Below, in pieces: positions 9,920 through 17,975 of a DNA stretch of 64,000 nt. The stretch's first letter is position 1, and the number at the start of each line of letters is the position of its first letter. The stretch is from contig NZ_JGVU02000002.1 of assembly GCF_000708755.2 (NCBI RefSeq), forward strand, positions 1,674,001-1,738,000, written 5' to 3'. A program made the position numbers and the translations under genes. This DNA comes from Metabacillus indicus LMG 22858. GTDB lineage: Bacteria; Bacillota; Bacilli; Bacillales; Bacillaceae. Below the pieces are notes generated by a model. That model made no database searches. It was not told the DNA's origin and worked only from the letters and a program-made list of their open reading frames with translations.

Positions 9920-10430
9920 CCATTAGGAGCTTCTTAACCATCTGGCGTGCACGAGTTGTTCCGTTTAGTGCCCTTCAGCTTCTTCTCCACCATCTGAAGG
10001 GCACGATCCTTCCGCTTTTGTTACCTTCAGCTTCTTCTCCACCAACTGAAGGGCACGATCCATTCGCTTTTGTTACCTTCAGCTTCTTCTCCACAAACTG
10101 AAGGGCACGATCCTTCCGCTTTTGTTACCTTCAGCTCCATCTCCACCAAATGAAGGGCATGATCCATCTGCTTTTGTGACCTTCAGCTTCTTCTCAACCG
10201 ACTGAAGGGCACAATTCATCCGCTTTTGTGACCTTCAGCTTCTTCTCAACCGACTGAAGGGCACAATTCATCCGCTTTTGTGCCCTTCAGCTCCTTCTCC
10301 ACCATCTAAAGGGCACAATCCATCCTCTTTTCTGACCTTCAGCTCCTTCTCCACCATCTAAAGGGCACAATCCATCCTCTTTTCTGACCTTCAGCTCCTT
10401 CTCCACCGACTGAAGGGACAATTTTCCGCA
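9920..10430. repeat. 52-bp tandem hairpin array B (9 units plus one degenerate)
   Basis: Units begin with CCTTCAG at 9972, 10024, 10076, 10128, 10180, 10232, 10284, 10336 and 10388, again exactly 52 bases apart; 9920-9971 is a degenerate copy. A typical unit reads CCTTCAGCTTCTTCTCCACC, a few bases, CTGAAGGGCAC, then GATCCATCCGCTTTTGT. CCTTCAG pairs with CTGAAGG; at 10252-10290 the longer CTGAAGGGCAC and GTGCCCTTCAG face each other. The sequence is unrelated to array A except for the GGCAC/GTGCC arm ends. It occupies the gap between asnB and metK and is non-coding. Confidence 0.95.
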
Positions 10431-10475
10431 TTTTTTAAAGTTTAAAATTCAATAAGACACTTTCTCTCCACAAAA

Positions 10476-10513
10476 CAAAAAAAGATGAAACCCGCCCTAA
10501 GGCAGATTCCATC
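10476..10513 (-). terminator. Terminator of metK
   Basis: On the minus strand GATGGAATCTGCC pairs with GGGCGGGTTTCATC (G-U and single mismatches) around TTA, followed by TTTTTTT, 12 bases beyond the metK stop. Confidence 0.85.
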
Positions 10514-10524
10514 TTCTATCGATT

Positions 10525-11727
10525 TTATCGGTTTAACGCTTGCTCTTTAAGTACTTCAGCTTTGTCCGTTCTTTCCCATGGAAGGTCAAGATCGTTGCGG
10601 CCGAAGTGACCGTAAGCAGCCGTTTGTTTGTAGATTGGACGGCGAAGGTTCAGCATGTTGATGATGCCTGCTGGACGAAGGTCGAAGTTCTCGCGGACAA
10701 CGTCTACCAGCACATCTTCTTTTACTTTACCTGTTTCAAATGTGTCAATTGCAATAGAAACCGGCTGTGCAACACCGATTGCGTATGCAAGCTGAACTTC
10801 ACACTTGTCAGCAAGACCTGCAGCTACAATGTTTTTGGCAACGTAGCGAGCTGCATATGCTGCTGAGCGGTCAACTTTTGTAGGATCTTTACCGGAGAAT
10901 GCGCCGCCGCCGTGACGAGCATAGCCTCCGTAAGTGTCAACGATGATTTTGCGGCCAGTCAGACCAGCATCGCCTTGAGGTCCGCCGATAACGAAGCGTC
11001 CAGTCGGGTTGATGAAATATTTTGTATCTGCATCGATTAATTCCTTTGGAACAACCGGGTTAATGACATGCTCTTTTACATTGCGCTGAATTTGCTCAAG
11101 TGAGATCTCAGGGTGATGCTGAGTTGAAATAACAATTGTGTCAATTCGCACAGGCTTGTCATTTTCATCGTATTCAACCGTTACCTGAGTTTTTCCATCC
11201 GGACGAAGGTAAGGAAGAATGTCTTCTTTACGCACTTCAGTCAGGCGGCGGGAAAGCTTGTGAGCCAGTGAAATTGGAAGAGGCATAAGCTCTTTAGTTT
11301 CATTGTTCGCATATCCGAACATAAGACCCTGGTCACCTGCACCAATTGCATCGATTTGCTCGTCAGTCATTTTTCCTTCGCGAGCTTCAAGCGCCTGGTC
11401 AACACCCATGGCGATGTCAGCTGACTGCTCGTCGATGGAAGTAAGTACTGCACAAGTTTCAGCATCGAAACCGTATTTTGCACGAGTGTAGCCAATTTCC
11501 TTAACTGTTTCACGGACAATTTTAGGAATGTCTACATAAGTAGAAGTGGTGATTTCACCGGCAACAAGCACAAGACCTGTTGTTACAGATGTTTCGCACG
11601 CTACACGGGCATTTGCATCTTTTTCAAGAATTGCATCGAGAATCGAATCAGAGATCTGGTCGCAGATTTTATCAGGATGACCTTCAGTTACTGACTCTGA
11701 AGTAAACAGACGACGTTGTTTAGTCAT
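10525..11727 (-). CDS. metK: S-adenosylmethionine synthetase
   Basis: A 400-aa cytosolic enzyme making SAM from methionine and ATP, the same length as B. subtilis MetK. Signatures: [17 protein letters not shown] (residues about 8-24, methionine/ATP binding), the hexapeptide GAGDQG (about 118) and the phosphate loop [16 protein letters not shown] (about 262-277). The start at 11727 follows GAGGAGG by 9 bases; in-frame codons further upstream lie in the leader. A SAM-I riboswitch, its terminator and a consensus promoter precede it, giving feedback control by its own product. Confidence 0.97.
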   Translation of the reverse strand: MTKQRRLFTSESVTEGHPDKICDQISDSILDAILEKDANARVACETSVTTGLVLVAGEITTSTYVDIPKIVRETVKEIGYTRAKYGFDAETCAVLTSIDEQSADIAMGVDQALEAREGKMTDEQIDAIGAGDQGLMFGYANNETKELMPLPISLAHKLSRRLTEVRKEDILPYLRPDGKTQVTVEYDENDKPVRIDTIVISTQHHPEISLEQIQRNVKEHVINPVVPKELIDADTKYFINPTGRFVIGGPQGDAGLTGRKIIVDTYGGYARHGGGAFSGKDPTKVDRSAAYAARYVAKNIVAAGLADKCEVQLAYAIGVAQPVSIAIDTFETGKVKEDVLVDVVRENFDLRPAGIINMLNLRRPIYKQTAAYGHFGRNDLDLPWERTDKAEVLKEQALNR

Positions 11728-11861
11728 TAAAGTTTTCCTCCTCAAAAGGTAGATGATACGGAACTCATTCCCTTTCATATTTTGACCATTCGGCAAAATA
11801 TTTCAGTTGGCATGTTTTAGGAGAATCCACGAGTACATTCAGGCAAAATATCTAAAAAATA

Positions 11862-11887
11862 AAAAATCCTTTCCCGCGAGGAAAGGT
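11862..11887 (-). terminator. SAM riboswitch terminator in the metK leader
   Basis: On the minus strand CCTTTCC and GGAAAGG pair around TCGCG and are followed by ATTTTTTATTTTTT. It lies between the riboswitch P1 helix and the metK RBS, so SAM binding would cause premature termination. Confidence 0.9.
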
Positions 11888-11910
11888 TATTTACTGAATT
11901 CGCAGCCTTT

Positions 11911-12066
11911 CGCTCTTATCGATCAAGGGCTTTCGCCTTGCATCAGGTTAGCACCTTTGCTTTTCAAATTCACTCAGGGCATTCTGATCTGAAATGAATT
12001 TTTCCGGTAAAGCAGGTTGCTGGGTTTCACAGGGCCTGTCCCTCCACCAGCTCGGGATAAGAGAAT
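11911..12066 (-). ncRNA. SAM-I (S-box) riboswitch of metK
   Basis: The minus strand shows the S-box hallmarks in order: P1 5' strand CTCTTATC, then CGAGCTGGTGGAGGGAC, GGCCCTGTGAAACCCAGCAA, a variable arm, GGTGCTAACCTGATGCAAG and the closing GATAAGAG. Its aptamer is followed by an intrinsic terminator. It senses SAM and represses metK transcription elongation. Confidence 0.95.
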
Positions 12067-12080
12067 CCGTTCAAGGTCAT

Positions 12081-12110
12081 ATGATAGCGCACTTATAATG
12101 CAGGTGTCAA
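12081..12110 (-). promoter_or_regulatory. SigA promoter of metK
   Basis: On the minus strand a perfect TTGACA (12110-12105) and TATCAT (12086-12081) are 18 bases apart, just upstream of the riboswitch. Confidence 0.75.
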
Positions 12111-12275
12111 CAAAAAATGACAAGGTTTTTATGTTCCTTTTTTTTACTCTCCCATCTTCTTTTCCACAAAAAGTTGCGTACGAAACACTTCTATTATATA
12201 TGTATCATTTTCATGGAAAACAAAGCTGAATTTGTTCCATTTTGTGATTTTGCACGTAGAATAAGTTAAATAGTA

Positions 12276-12303
12276 TAGACTATTTATTTTAATGTGTTAT
12301 ACT
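12276..12303 (+). promoter_or_regulatory. pckA promoter with CcpN-type operator
   Basis: TAGACT (12276-12281) and TATACT (12298-12303) form a promoter with a 16-base spacer. TGTGTTATACT at 12293-12303 fits the CcpN consensus TRTGHYATAYW at all positions and covers the -10 box, as at B. subtilis gluconeogenic promoters repressed by CcpN on glycolytic carbon. The remaining leader sequence between 11728 and 12368 holds the metK riboswitch and nothing else recognised. Confidence 0.7.
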
Positions 12304-12368
12304 AATTAACAAGAGCAGGATGAAACTATAGATAAAAATCCGAAATATAGGTAAAGGATGGGTATGGG

Positions 12369-13958
12369 ATGAATTCAATCGAAATCACAAACGAGCTTGA
12401 AGTATTACTTAATGGGGAAAATGCATTTCATAACTTATCGGTTCCAGTTCTTGTTGAAAAGGTTCTGGAGCGAAAAGAAGGCGTTTTAACATCAACGGGA
12501 GCCGTACGTGCAACTACAGGCACATATACAGGCCGCTCACCTAAGGATAAATTCATTGTAAACGAAAAATCCACAGAAGACAAAATTGAATGGGGTACTG
12601 TGAATCAGCCTTTCTCAGAAGCAGCATTTGAAAAGCTATACTTAAAAGTCCTTTCATACTTAAAAGACCGCAATGAACTATTTGTTTTCAAAGGATTCGC
12701 CGGCGCTGATACGAAATACCGCCTTCCGATTCAGGTTGTAAACGAGTTTGCATGGCACAACTTGTTTGCCCAGCAGCTTTTTATCCAGCCTGGAAGTCCA
12801 GATGAACTTGTTCAGCATACAAATCCATTTACAATCGTTTCTGCACCGAATTTCAAAGCAGATCCTGCTGTTGACGGCACAAATTCCGAAACATTCATTA
12901 TTGTCTCTTTCGAAAAAAGAACGATTTTAATCGGCGGTACGGAATATGCAGGCGAAATGAAGAAATCCATTTTTTCTGTTATGAACTACCTTCTGCCTGA
13001 GAGCGGCATTCTGCCGATGCACTGCTCGGCTAACGTCGGCCAGGAAGGAGATGTCGCCCTTTTCTTCGGACTTTCAGGAACAGGAAAGACAACGCTTTCT
13101 GCTGACCCGAAACGAAAACTGATCGGCGATGACGAGCACGGCTGGTCAAATGCGGGTGTTTTTAATATCGAGGGAGGCTGTTATGCCAAGTGCATCAACC
13201 TCACAAGAGAAAAAGAACCGCAAATCTTTGATGCGATCCGATTTGGATCTGTTTTGGAAAATGTGGTCCTAGATGACGATACAAGAGCGGCCGATTATGA
13301 TGATACATTCTTCACTGAAAATACAAGAGCAGCTTACCCGCTTGAAGCAATGGACAATATTGTGATGCCGAGCATTGCCGGACATCCTCATACAATCGTC
13401 TTTTTGACAGCTGATGCATTCGGAGTTCTGCCTCCAATCAGCAAACTGACGAAAGAACAGGCAATGTACCATTTCCTTAGCGGCTATACAAGCAAGCTTG
13501 CCGGAACAGAGCGCGGCATTACATCACCGCAGGCTACGTTCTCAACATGCTTTGGCTCGCCATTCCTTCCGCTTCCGGCTACCGTTTATGCGGAAATGCT
13601 CGGACGCAAAATCGATGAGCACGGTGCCAATGTGTTCCTTGTCAACACTGGATGGACCGGCGGAGAGTACGGTACAGGGCAGCGTATGAAGCTTAAATAT
13701 ACGCGTGCAATGGTACAGTCTGCCCTTGAAGGAGAGCTTGACAGCGTTGAGACAGTAACTGATGCAAACTTCGGTCTGCAAATTCCTATTCATGTACCTG
13801 GCGTGCCTGATGAAGTGCTCCAGCCTGTGAAGACATGGGACAGCTCGGAAGCCTACAACGCAAAGGCGCAGGAGCTTGCTGGACAATTCAAACAAAACTT
13901 CAAAAAGTTCAAGAACGTTTCGGCTGATATTGAAACGCTTGGCGGACCTACAGTCTAA
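12369..13958 (+). CDS. pckA: Phosphoenolpyruvate carboxykinase (ATP)
   Basis: A 529-aa gluconeogenic enzyme converting oxaloacetate and ATP to PEP, CO2 and ADP. Seen: [12 protein letters not shown]-type substrate loop ([15 protein letters not shown], about 51-65), the kinase-1a P-loop [14 protein letters not shown] (about 236-249), the metal site DDEHGW, and [10 protein letters not shown] (about 420). Full length relative to the 527-aa B. subtilis enzyme. AAGGATGGG lies before the ATG. Transcribed alone; regulation by CcpN is suggested by the operator on its promoter. Confidence 0.97.
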   Translation: MNSIEITNELEVLLNGENAFHNLSVPVLVEKVLERKEGVLTSTGAVRATTGTYTGRSPKDKFIVNEKSTEDKIEWGTVNQPFSEAAFEKLYLKVLSYLKDRNELFVFKGFAGADTKYRLPIQVVNEFAWHNLFAQQLFIQPGSPDELVQHTNPFTIVSAPNFKADPAVDGTNSETFIIVSFEKRTILIGGTEYAGEMKKSIFSVMNYLLPESGILPMHCSANVGQEGDVALFFGLSGTGKTTLSADPKRKLIGDDEHGWSNAGVFNIEGGCYAKCINLTREKEPQIFDAIRFGSVLENVVLDDDTRAADYDDTFFTENTRAAYPLEAMDNIVMPSIAGHPHTIVFLTADAFGVLPPISKLTKEQAMYHFLSGYTSKLAGTERGITSPQATFSTCFGSPFLPLPATVYAEMLGRKIDEHGANVFLVNTGWTGGEYGTGQRMKLKYTRAMVQSALEGELDSVETVTDANFGLQIPIHVPGVPDEVLQPVKTWDSSEAYNAKAQELAGQFKQNFKKFKNVSADIETLGGPTV

Positions 13959-13970
13959 GAACAAAAGCGC

Positions 13971-14084
13971 AAGCGCCTTGGTCAGATCCGATAGGCAGAT
14001 AAGAATCCGGCGGAAAAGTCCGGTTTTGACTTTTTTGACGGATTTGTTCTGACAGAGGATCTAGGCGCTGGAGCTGGACGATGA
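13971..14084. repeat. Dispersed Bacillus-type intergenic palindromic element
   Basis: The segment starts GCGCAAGCGCCTTGGTCAGA and ends GGATCTAGGCGCTGGAGCTG. Its two ends are complementary (GCGCCTTGGTCAGATCC against GGATCTAGGCGC, with AATCCG/CGGATT inside), so it folds into one long imperfect hairpin. I recognise the style GCGCCTTG...AGGCGCTGGAGCT as a repeat scattered through many Bacillus genomes; only one copy occurs here. It follows pckA directly. Confidence 0.6.
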
Positions 14085-14140
14085 TAACTTTGTTATGTTA
14101 TCCACAGCCTTTTATTCTTTATAATTTCCTGGTTAACAAT

Positions 14141-14179
14141 AAAAAATCTGTGCCCTCTTCTGCGGCACAGATTTTTTTT
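14141..14179. terminator. Bidirectional terminator downstream of pckA
   Basis: AAAAAATCTGTGCC and GGCACAGATTTTTT pair perfectly around CTCTTCTGC, with U-runs in both directions. Confidence 0.88.
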
Positions 14180-14307
14180 GTTTCTTCTCCTTCATTTCCA
14201 TATATTAATAAAATAAAATTCTCTTTTTTTATACAAATTTCAGTCCGCCTGTGCTAAAGTAGTTTCTATAACTCATGTACAAATGTATCTTTCAGGAGGA
14301 CACATCA

Positions 14308-15501
14308 ATGAAAATCAAGCTCGGATTATTGCCGAAAATTGTACTGGCCATCGCATTAGGTGTCGCGGTCGGAAGCATTTCTCCCGAATGGCTGGTAAAA
14401 GGCTTCGCTACTTTTAACGGGATTTTCGGAAACTTTATTAATTTTGCCATCCCATTTATCATCATTGGCTTTATTGCTCCAGGTATTGGACAGCTCGGAA
14501 AAGGCGCAGGAAAACTGCTCGGGATGACAACAGGTTTTGCCTATCTGTCTACCATTTTTGCAGGTATCCTTGCTTTTGCGGCAGCATCCTTTATCCTGCC
14601 TTCCTTTATCTCAGAAAATAAACTGGTTCAAACAGATAACCCTGAAGAGTTCCTTCAGAAACCATTTTTTGAAATCGGCATGCCGCCTGTGATGGAAGTC
14701 ATGAGCGCCCTTCTTTTCGCGTTTATCATCGGAATTGGCCTTGCATCGATTAAAGGAAACACACTGCAGCATGCATTTGAAGATTTCCAGAAGATCGTGG
14801 AAAAATTGATTAAAACGGTCATCATTCCGCTTCTTCCGTTTCACATTTTCGGAATCTTTGCCAACATGACATTTGGAGGACAGGTTCAGTCCATTCTGTC
14901 TGTTTTTGCAAAAGTCTTTATCCTGATTATTACCCTGCATCTCACAATGCTTCTTCTGCAATACAGCACGAGCGGATTGCTGACGAAAAACAATCCTTTC
15001 AAACTTTTAAAAATCATGTCGCCAGCTTATTTTACAGCGCTTGGAACACAGTCATCTGCAGCGACTATTCCTGTCACGCTTGGTCAGGTAAAGAAAACAG
15101 GCGTTCAGGCTAAAGTTGCCGATTTCAGCGTTCCGCTCCTTGCAACAGTTCACCTTTCAGGCAGCACAATTACTCTTGTCTGCTGTGCGATGGGCGTTAT
15201 GATGATGAACGGCACAGTCCCGACTGCCGGAATGATGATTCCGTTTATCCTTATGCTCGGGATCACTATGGTCGCAGCACCGGGTGTACCTGGCGGAGCG
15301 GTCATGGCAGCGATCGGCCTTCTGAAGACGATGCTCGGCTTTGATCCGACGATGGTATCCCTCATGATTGCTCTGTATCTTGCTCAGGACAGCCTGGGAA
15401 CAGCAACAAATGTGACTGGTGACGGTGCACTTACAATGCTTGTAAACAAGTTCAGCACAAAGAAAGCACAAAAAATAAATGAATCGAAAATAGCTGTATA
15501 A
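14308..15501 (+). CDS. Dicarboxylate/amino acid:cation symporter
   Basis: A 397-aa polytopic protein of the DAACS family with about eight transmembrane helices and the re-entrant loops of glutamate transporter homologues: the serine-rich hairpin ALGTQSSAATIPVTL (about 250) and the DSLGTATNVTGDGAL segment (about 365), which bind sodium and substrate. The substrate (C4-dicarboxylate, glutamate or small neutral amino acid) cannot be told. AGGAGG precedes the ATG at 14308 by 8 bases. Monocistronic, with a terminator on each side. Confidence 0.85.
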   Translation: MKIKLGLLPKIVLAIALGVAVGSISPEWLVKGFATFNGIFGNFINFAIPFIIIGFIAPGIGQLGKGAGKLLGMTTGFAYLSTIFAGILAFAAASFILPSFISENKLVQTDNPEEFLQKPFFEIGMPPVMEVMSALLFAFIIGIGLASIKGNTLQHAFEDFQKIVEKLIKTVIIPLLPFHIFGIFANMTFGGQVQSILSVFAKVFILIITLHLTMLLLQYSTSGLLTKNNPFKLLKIMSPAYFTALGTQSSAATIPVTLGQVKKTGVQAKVADFSVPLLATVHLSGSTITLVCCAMGVMMMNGTVPTAGMMIPFILMLGITMVAAPGVPGGAVMAAIGLLKTMLGFDPTMVSLMIALYLAQDSLGTATNVTGDGALTMLVNKFSTKKAQKINESKIAV

Positions 15502-15504
15502 AAG

Positions 15505-15546
15505 AAAAACGTTTGGCCGCATTTGCAGCCAAACGTTTTTTCTTTT
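15505..15546 (+). terminator. Terminator of the symporter gene
   Basis: AAAAACGTTTGGC pairs with GCCAAACGTTTTT around a 10-base loop, followed by TCTTTTT. Confidence 0.88.
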
Positions 15547-15605
15547 TCCCCTCAGGTTACGTATGATAGTATTGTATAAAAAAGGCAGTTAAGGAGGTGA
15601 TCACT

Positions 15606-15716
15606 TTGGCAGACTTATTCCATTTGCCGGATACTGCAGCAACTCATGCAAAGCCCAGTATTAAAAAGGCGATCCTTTGCATGGGGCAAATCACGAGTAA
15701 GGCAATCCGTGCCTAA
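15606..15716 (+). CDS. Leader ORF, 36 aa, upstream of the CD3324-family gene
   Basis: TTG start exactly 8 bases after a perfect AAGGAGGTGA; the product begins MADLFHLPDT and ends QITSKAIRA. No homologue recognised and no membrane segment. The gene lies in a leader that can fold in several mutually exclusive ways, and its stop codon sits 69 bases before the next start, so a translated leader peptide controlling the downstream gene is one reading; a genuine small protein is the other. Confidence 0.5.
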   Translation: MADLFHLPDTAATHAKPSIKKAILCMGQITSKAIRA

Positions 15717-15774
15717 CATTCCGCATCGCCATTAATGCCAGGCTTTGCCCTTATTTCTCTATTAAAAAATAAGG
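15648..15774 (+). promoter_or_regulatory. Structured leader with an RBS-sequestering hairpin
   Basis: CCTTATTT (15749-15756) pairs with AAATAAGG (15767-15774), covering half of the AAGGAG used by the gene at 15786. A long-range stem joins GCAAAGCC...ATTAA...GGCGAT (15648-15673, inside the leader ORF) with ATCGCC-ATTAAT-GGCTTTGC (15725-15748). Competing pairs are GGGCAAA (15684-15690) with TTTGCCC (15744-15750), and AGGCA (15700-15704) with TGCCT (15710-15714). This resembles translational attenuators controlled by ribosome position on a leader ORF; inducer unknown. Confidence 0.45.
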
Positions 15775-15785
15775 AGCTGGCAGAA

Positions 15786-16070
15786 ATGAAATATGTTAAC
15801 GCAAATGAGGTTCTTCCTGACAGACTGATTACTGAAATTCAGCAATATATCCAGGGAGAGTCTATCTATATACCGCGGCCTGAATCCAGCCGCCAAAAAT
15901 GGGGAAGCTGTTCCGGCAGCAGAAAATGGATTGATGATAGAAATGACAGCATCCGTACATCCTTCCGCAGCGGCAGCACCATACAGGAGCTTGCACAGGA
16001 ATATTTCCTTTCCTCAGAGACTATAAAAAAAATTGTCTATAAACGAACAGCGGCAGCGGATGATCAATAA
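15786..16070 (+). CDS. CD3324-family helix-turn-helix protein
   Basis: A 94-aa protein with the family opening MKYVNANEVLPDRLITEIQ and the QGESIYIPR segment, followed by a Mor-activator-like helix-turn-helix at about 60-88 (TIQELAQEYFLSSETIKKIVY). Probably a small DNA-binding regulator; targets unknown. AAGGAG lies 9 bases before the ATG at 15786 and is partly held in a hairpin. The gene stands alone between two terminators behind the leader ORF. Confidence 0.75.
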   Translation: MKYVNANEVLPDRLITEIQQYIQGESIYIPRPESSRQKWGSCSGSRKWIDDRNDSIRTSFRSGSTIQELAQEYFLSSETIKKIVYKRTAAADDQ

Positions 16071-16086
16071 GATCATCCCTCTTTTT
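16058..16086 (+). terminator. Terminator of the CD3324-family gene
   Basis: GGATGATC pairs with GATCATCC around AATAA and is followed by CTCTTTTT; the stem contains the stop codon region. Confidence 0.8.
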
Positions 16087-16195
16087 ATGCCGAGTTTCCT
16101 TCTATTTGTTTCATCCATTTAAAAAACGGATGAAACTTGCATATAATAAAAGAAAGCCGGTTCAGCCGGCTGTTTAGAAGCGGAGTGAATTAAAA

Positions 16196-16840
16196 ATGGA
16201 ACCATTTATCCGAAGCGACCAGTACAACCATATAAAGGCACAGGCACAGATTCTTGTGAACGGGCACAGCACGGCTAATGACCGCCATGTCTTAGACGCA
16301 CTAAAATCACTTGCGGCAGAAAGGGCTACAGCTGTATTCGAAGAACTTTCTCCTGAGCAGAGAGACCTTATTTCCCCTGTTTCAGATGTTAAAGACACGA
16401 TGGATGCCGATGCATATCTTGCCAAACTGCGTCCATATACGATTCCGTTCAGGCCGTTAACGGAGCAGTCTGTCAAAAAACTTTTCCCGAAAGCAAAAAA
16501 ATTAAAGCTTCCCTCTTTTGCGCAAGAGCTGGAACTAAACGAAGTATCCTATATCGGCTGGCACGACAAAGGTACGGGAAAATACTTTATGATAGCGGAA
16601 TCAGGAGAAAAATGGACCGGACTCAGCGGCACCTTCAGCAGCACCTACCAGAAAGGCGTCTGTACAATCTGCGGCAAATTCTCAGAAACTGGACTTTTTA
16701 CAGTAGAGCTGAAAGGGTCAGAGCAGGGAACGTACGTTAAAAAGGGAAACTATATTTGCAAAGATTCCAAAACATGCAATGAGAATCTGACTTCAGTGGA
16801 CAAACTGCATGACTTTCTTGATTGGATGAAAACCATTTAA
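16196..16840 (+). CDS. FusB/FusC-type EF-G-binding protein
   Basis: A 214-aa two-domain protein. The N-terminal helical bundle (about 1-80, MEPFIRSDQYNHIKAQA) and the C-terminal treble-clef zinc finger (CTICGKF at about 151 and ICKDSKTC at about 189) match the FusB family, whose members bind EF-G and release it from the ribosome stalled by fusidic acid. Chromosomal Bacillus homologues are common and their natural role is unclear. GGAGTGA precedes the ATG. The NAT gene starts 12 bases downstream, so the two are an operon. Confidence 0.82.
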   Translation: MEPFIRSDQYNHIKAQAQILVNGHSTANDRHVLDALKSLAAERATAVFEELSPEQRDLISPVSDVKDTMDADAYLAKLRPYTIPFRPLTEQSVKKLFPKAKKLKLPSFAQELELNEVSYIGWHDKGTGKYFMIAESGEKWTGLSGTFSSTYQKGVCTICGKFSETGLFTVELKGSEQGTYVKKGNYICKDSKTCNENLTSVDKLHDFLDWMKTI

Positions 16841-16852
16841 AGGAGAGATTCC

Positions 16853-17635
16853 ATGGAGCTTAATCAGGCGTTCAGAAACAGACTGGGTTTACCCGCCGGC
16901 AGCACCATTTCATTTGAACAGCTTGAGGACCTGCTTGAGCGGACGGCCTCAGCTTTTCCTTTCGAAAATTTTCGTGTGCTGACCGGACAGACAAAGCCAG
17001 TCAATAAAGAAAACCTGACAGAAAAAATGCTGGTTGGGAATGAAGGAGGACTCTGTTATGAACTCAATCCCCTCCTCTATTATTTTCTTCTGGAAAACAA
17101 TTTGAACGTAAAATTGGTCAGGGGCATGGTCTATGACCACCATAACAACTGCTTCAGCCGGACAGGAAGAACACATGCCGCCATCTTTCTTGACTATCAT
17201 AGCGAGCAGTATCTGATTGACACAGGATTTGGAGGAAATCTTCCGTTGAAACCTGTCCCTCTGAACGGAGAGGTCATCAGCTCCCGCAACGGGGAGTTCC
17301 GCGCGGCTGAGGTTTCGGAGTTTCCAGGAGAATATCTGCTTGAGATGAAGCTTTCAGGCAAAGATACAGATTGGAAAAAAGGATATGTATTTGACCCAAG
17401 AGAAATGAAGGAGTCAGAATTAGATGAAATGCAGGATGTTATCTGTCACTCAGAATTCTCCCCTTTTAACAAAAATCCCTTGGCCGTAAAAATAACAGAC
17501 AGCGGCACGGTCACACTGACCGGCACTTCAATCACCCGGACGGAAAACGGCCGCGCTGAAAAGACAGCGATACAGCCGGAAGAGTTTGCTCATTTGGCGA
17601 AAACCCTTTTTCAGCTGAATTATAAAAGCTGCTGA
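16853..17635 (+). CDS. nat: Arylamine N-acetyltransferase
   Basis: A 260-aa NAT-family enzyme transferring acetyl from acetyl-CoA to arylamines, hydrazines or similar acceptors. The catalytic triad is visible: Cys in GGLCYELN (about 66), His in RTHAAIFLD (about 106) and Asp in LIDTGFGG (about 121). Length is normal for bacterial NATs. AAGGAGA lies 8 bases before the ATG, and the spacing of 12 bases to the FusB-like gene indicates cotranscription of two antibiotic-related functions. Confidence 0.88.
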   Translation: MELNQAFRNRLGLPAGSTISFEQLEDLLERTASAFPFENFRVLTGQTKPVNKENLTEKMLVGNEGGLCYELNPLLYYFLLENNLNVKLVRGMVYDHHNNCFSRTGRTHAAIFLDYHSEQYLIDTGFGGNLPLKPVPLNGEVISSRNGEFRAAEVSEFPGEYLLEMKLSGKDTDWKKGYVFDPREMKESELDEMQDVICHSEFSPFNKNPLAVKITDSGTVTLTGTSITRTENGRAEKTAIQPEEFAHLAKTLFQLNYKSC

Positions 17636-17655
17636 TGTGCTCAGCAGCTTTTTTG
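17624..17655. terminator. Terminator between nat and ytmB
   Basis: AAAGCTGCTGA pairs with TCAGCAGCTTT around TGTGC, followed by TTTTT. Located between convergent genes. Confidence 0.85.
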
Positions 17656-17679
17656 TATGCAGACTTCATTTCAGATGCT

Positions 17680-17922
17680 TTAATTCGTCGACTTCAGCGC
17701 AATCAGCTGATAAGTCAGGATGGTTTTTGAGTCGGCAAGTTCAAGTTTTTTAATCAGAGCCTGTCCGCTGACATCGCCGTCTTTTGTTTTTCTGACCTCA
17801 ACAGGTATTTCCAGCGGATAAATGCGATATCCCTCTTTTTCAAGCGAAAAAAGATTCTCTTCCAGCCTGCTCTCTCTTCCTTTGGTCACGATCATTGTGT
17901 TCAGCTCTAAAGGCATGCCCAT
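17680..17922 (-). CDS. ytmB: YtmB, DUF2584 family protein
   Basis: An 80-aa small protein starting MGMPLELNTMIVTKG, matching recalled YtmB/DUF2584 in length and sequence style; probably a compact beta-rich cytosolic domain, function unknown. Several in-frame starts lie together; the ATG at 17922 has GAGGAG 8 bases upstream, while the ATG two codons earlier is only 2 bases from it. It follows ytmA by 53 bases on the same strand, as in B. subtilis. Confidence 0.8.
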   Translation of the reverse strand: MGMPLELNTMIVTKGRESRLEENLFSLEKEGYRIYPLEIPVEVRKTKDGDVSGQALIKKLELADSKTILTYQLIALKSTN

Positions 17923-17975
17923 CCTCATCACTCCTCTTCATAGATAGCCTTATTTTATCATAACCGTTCCCGGTT

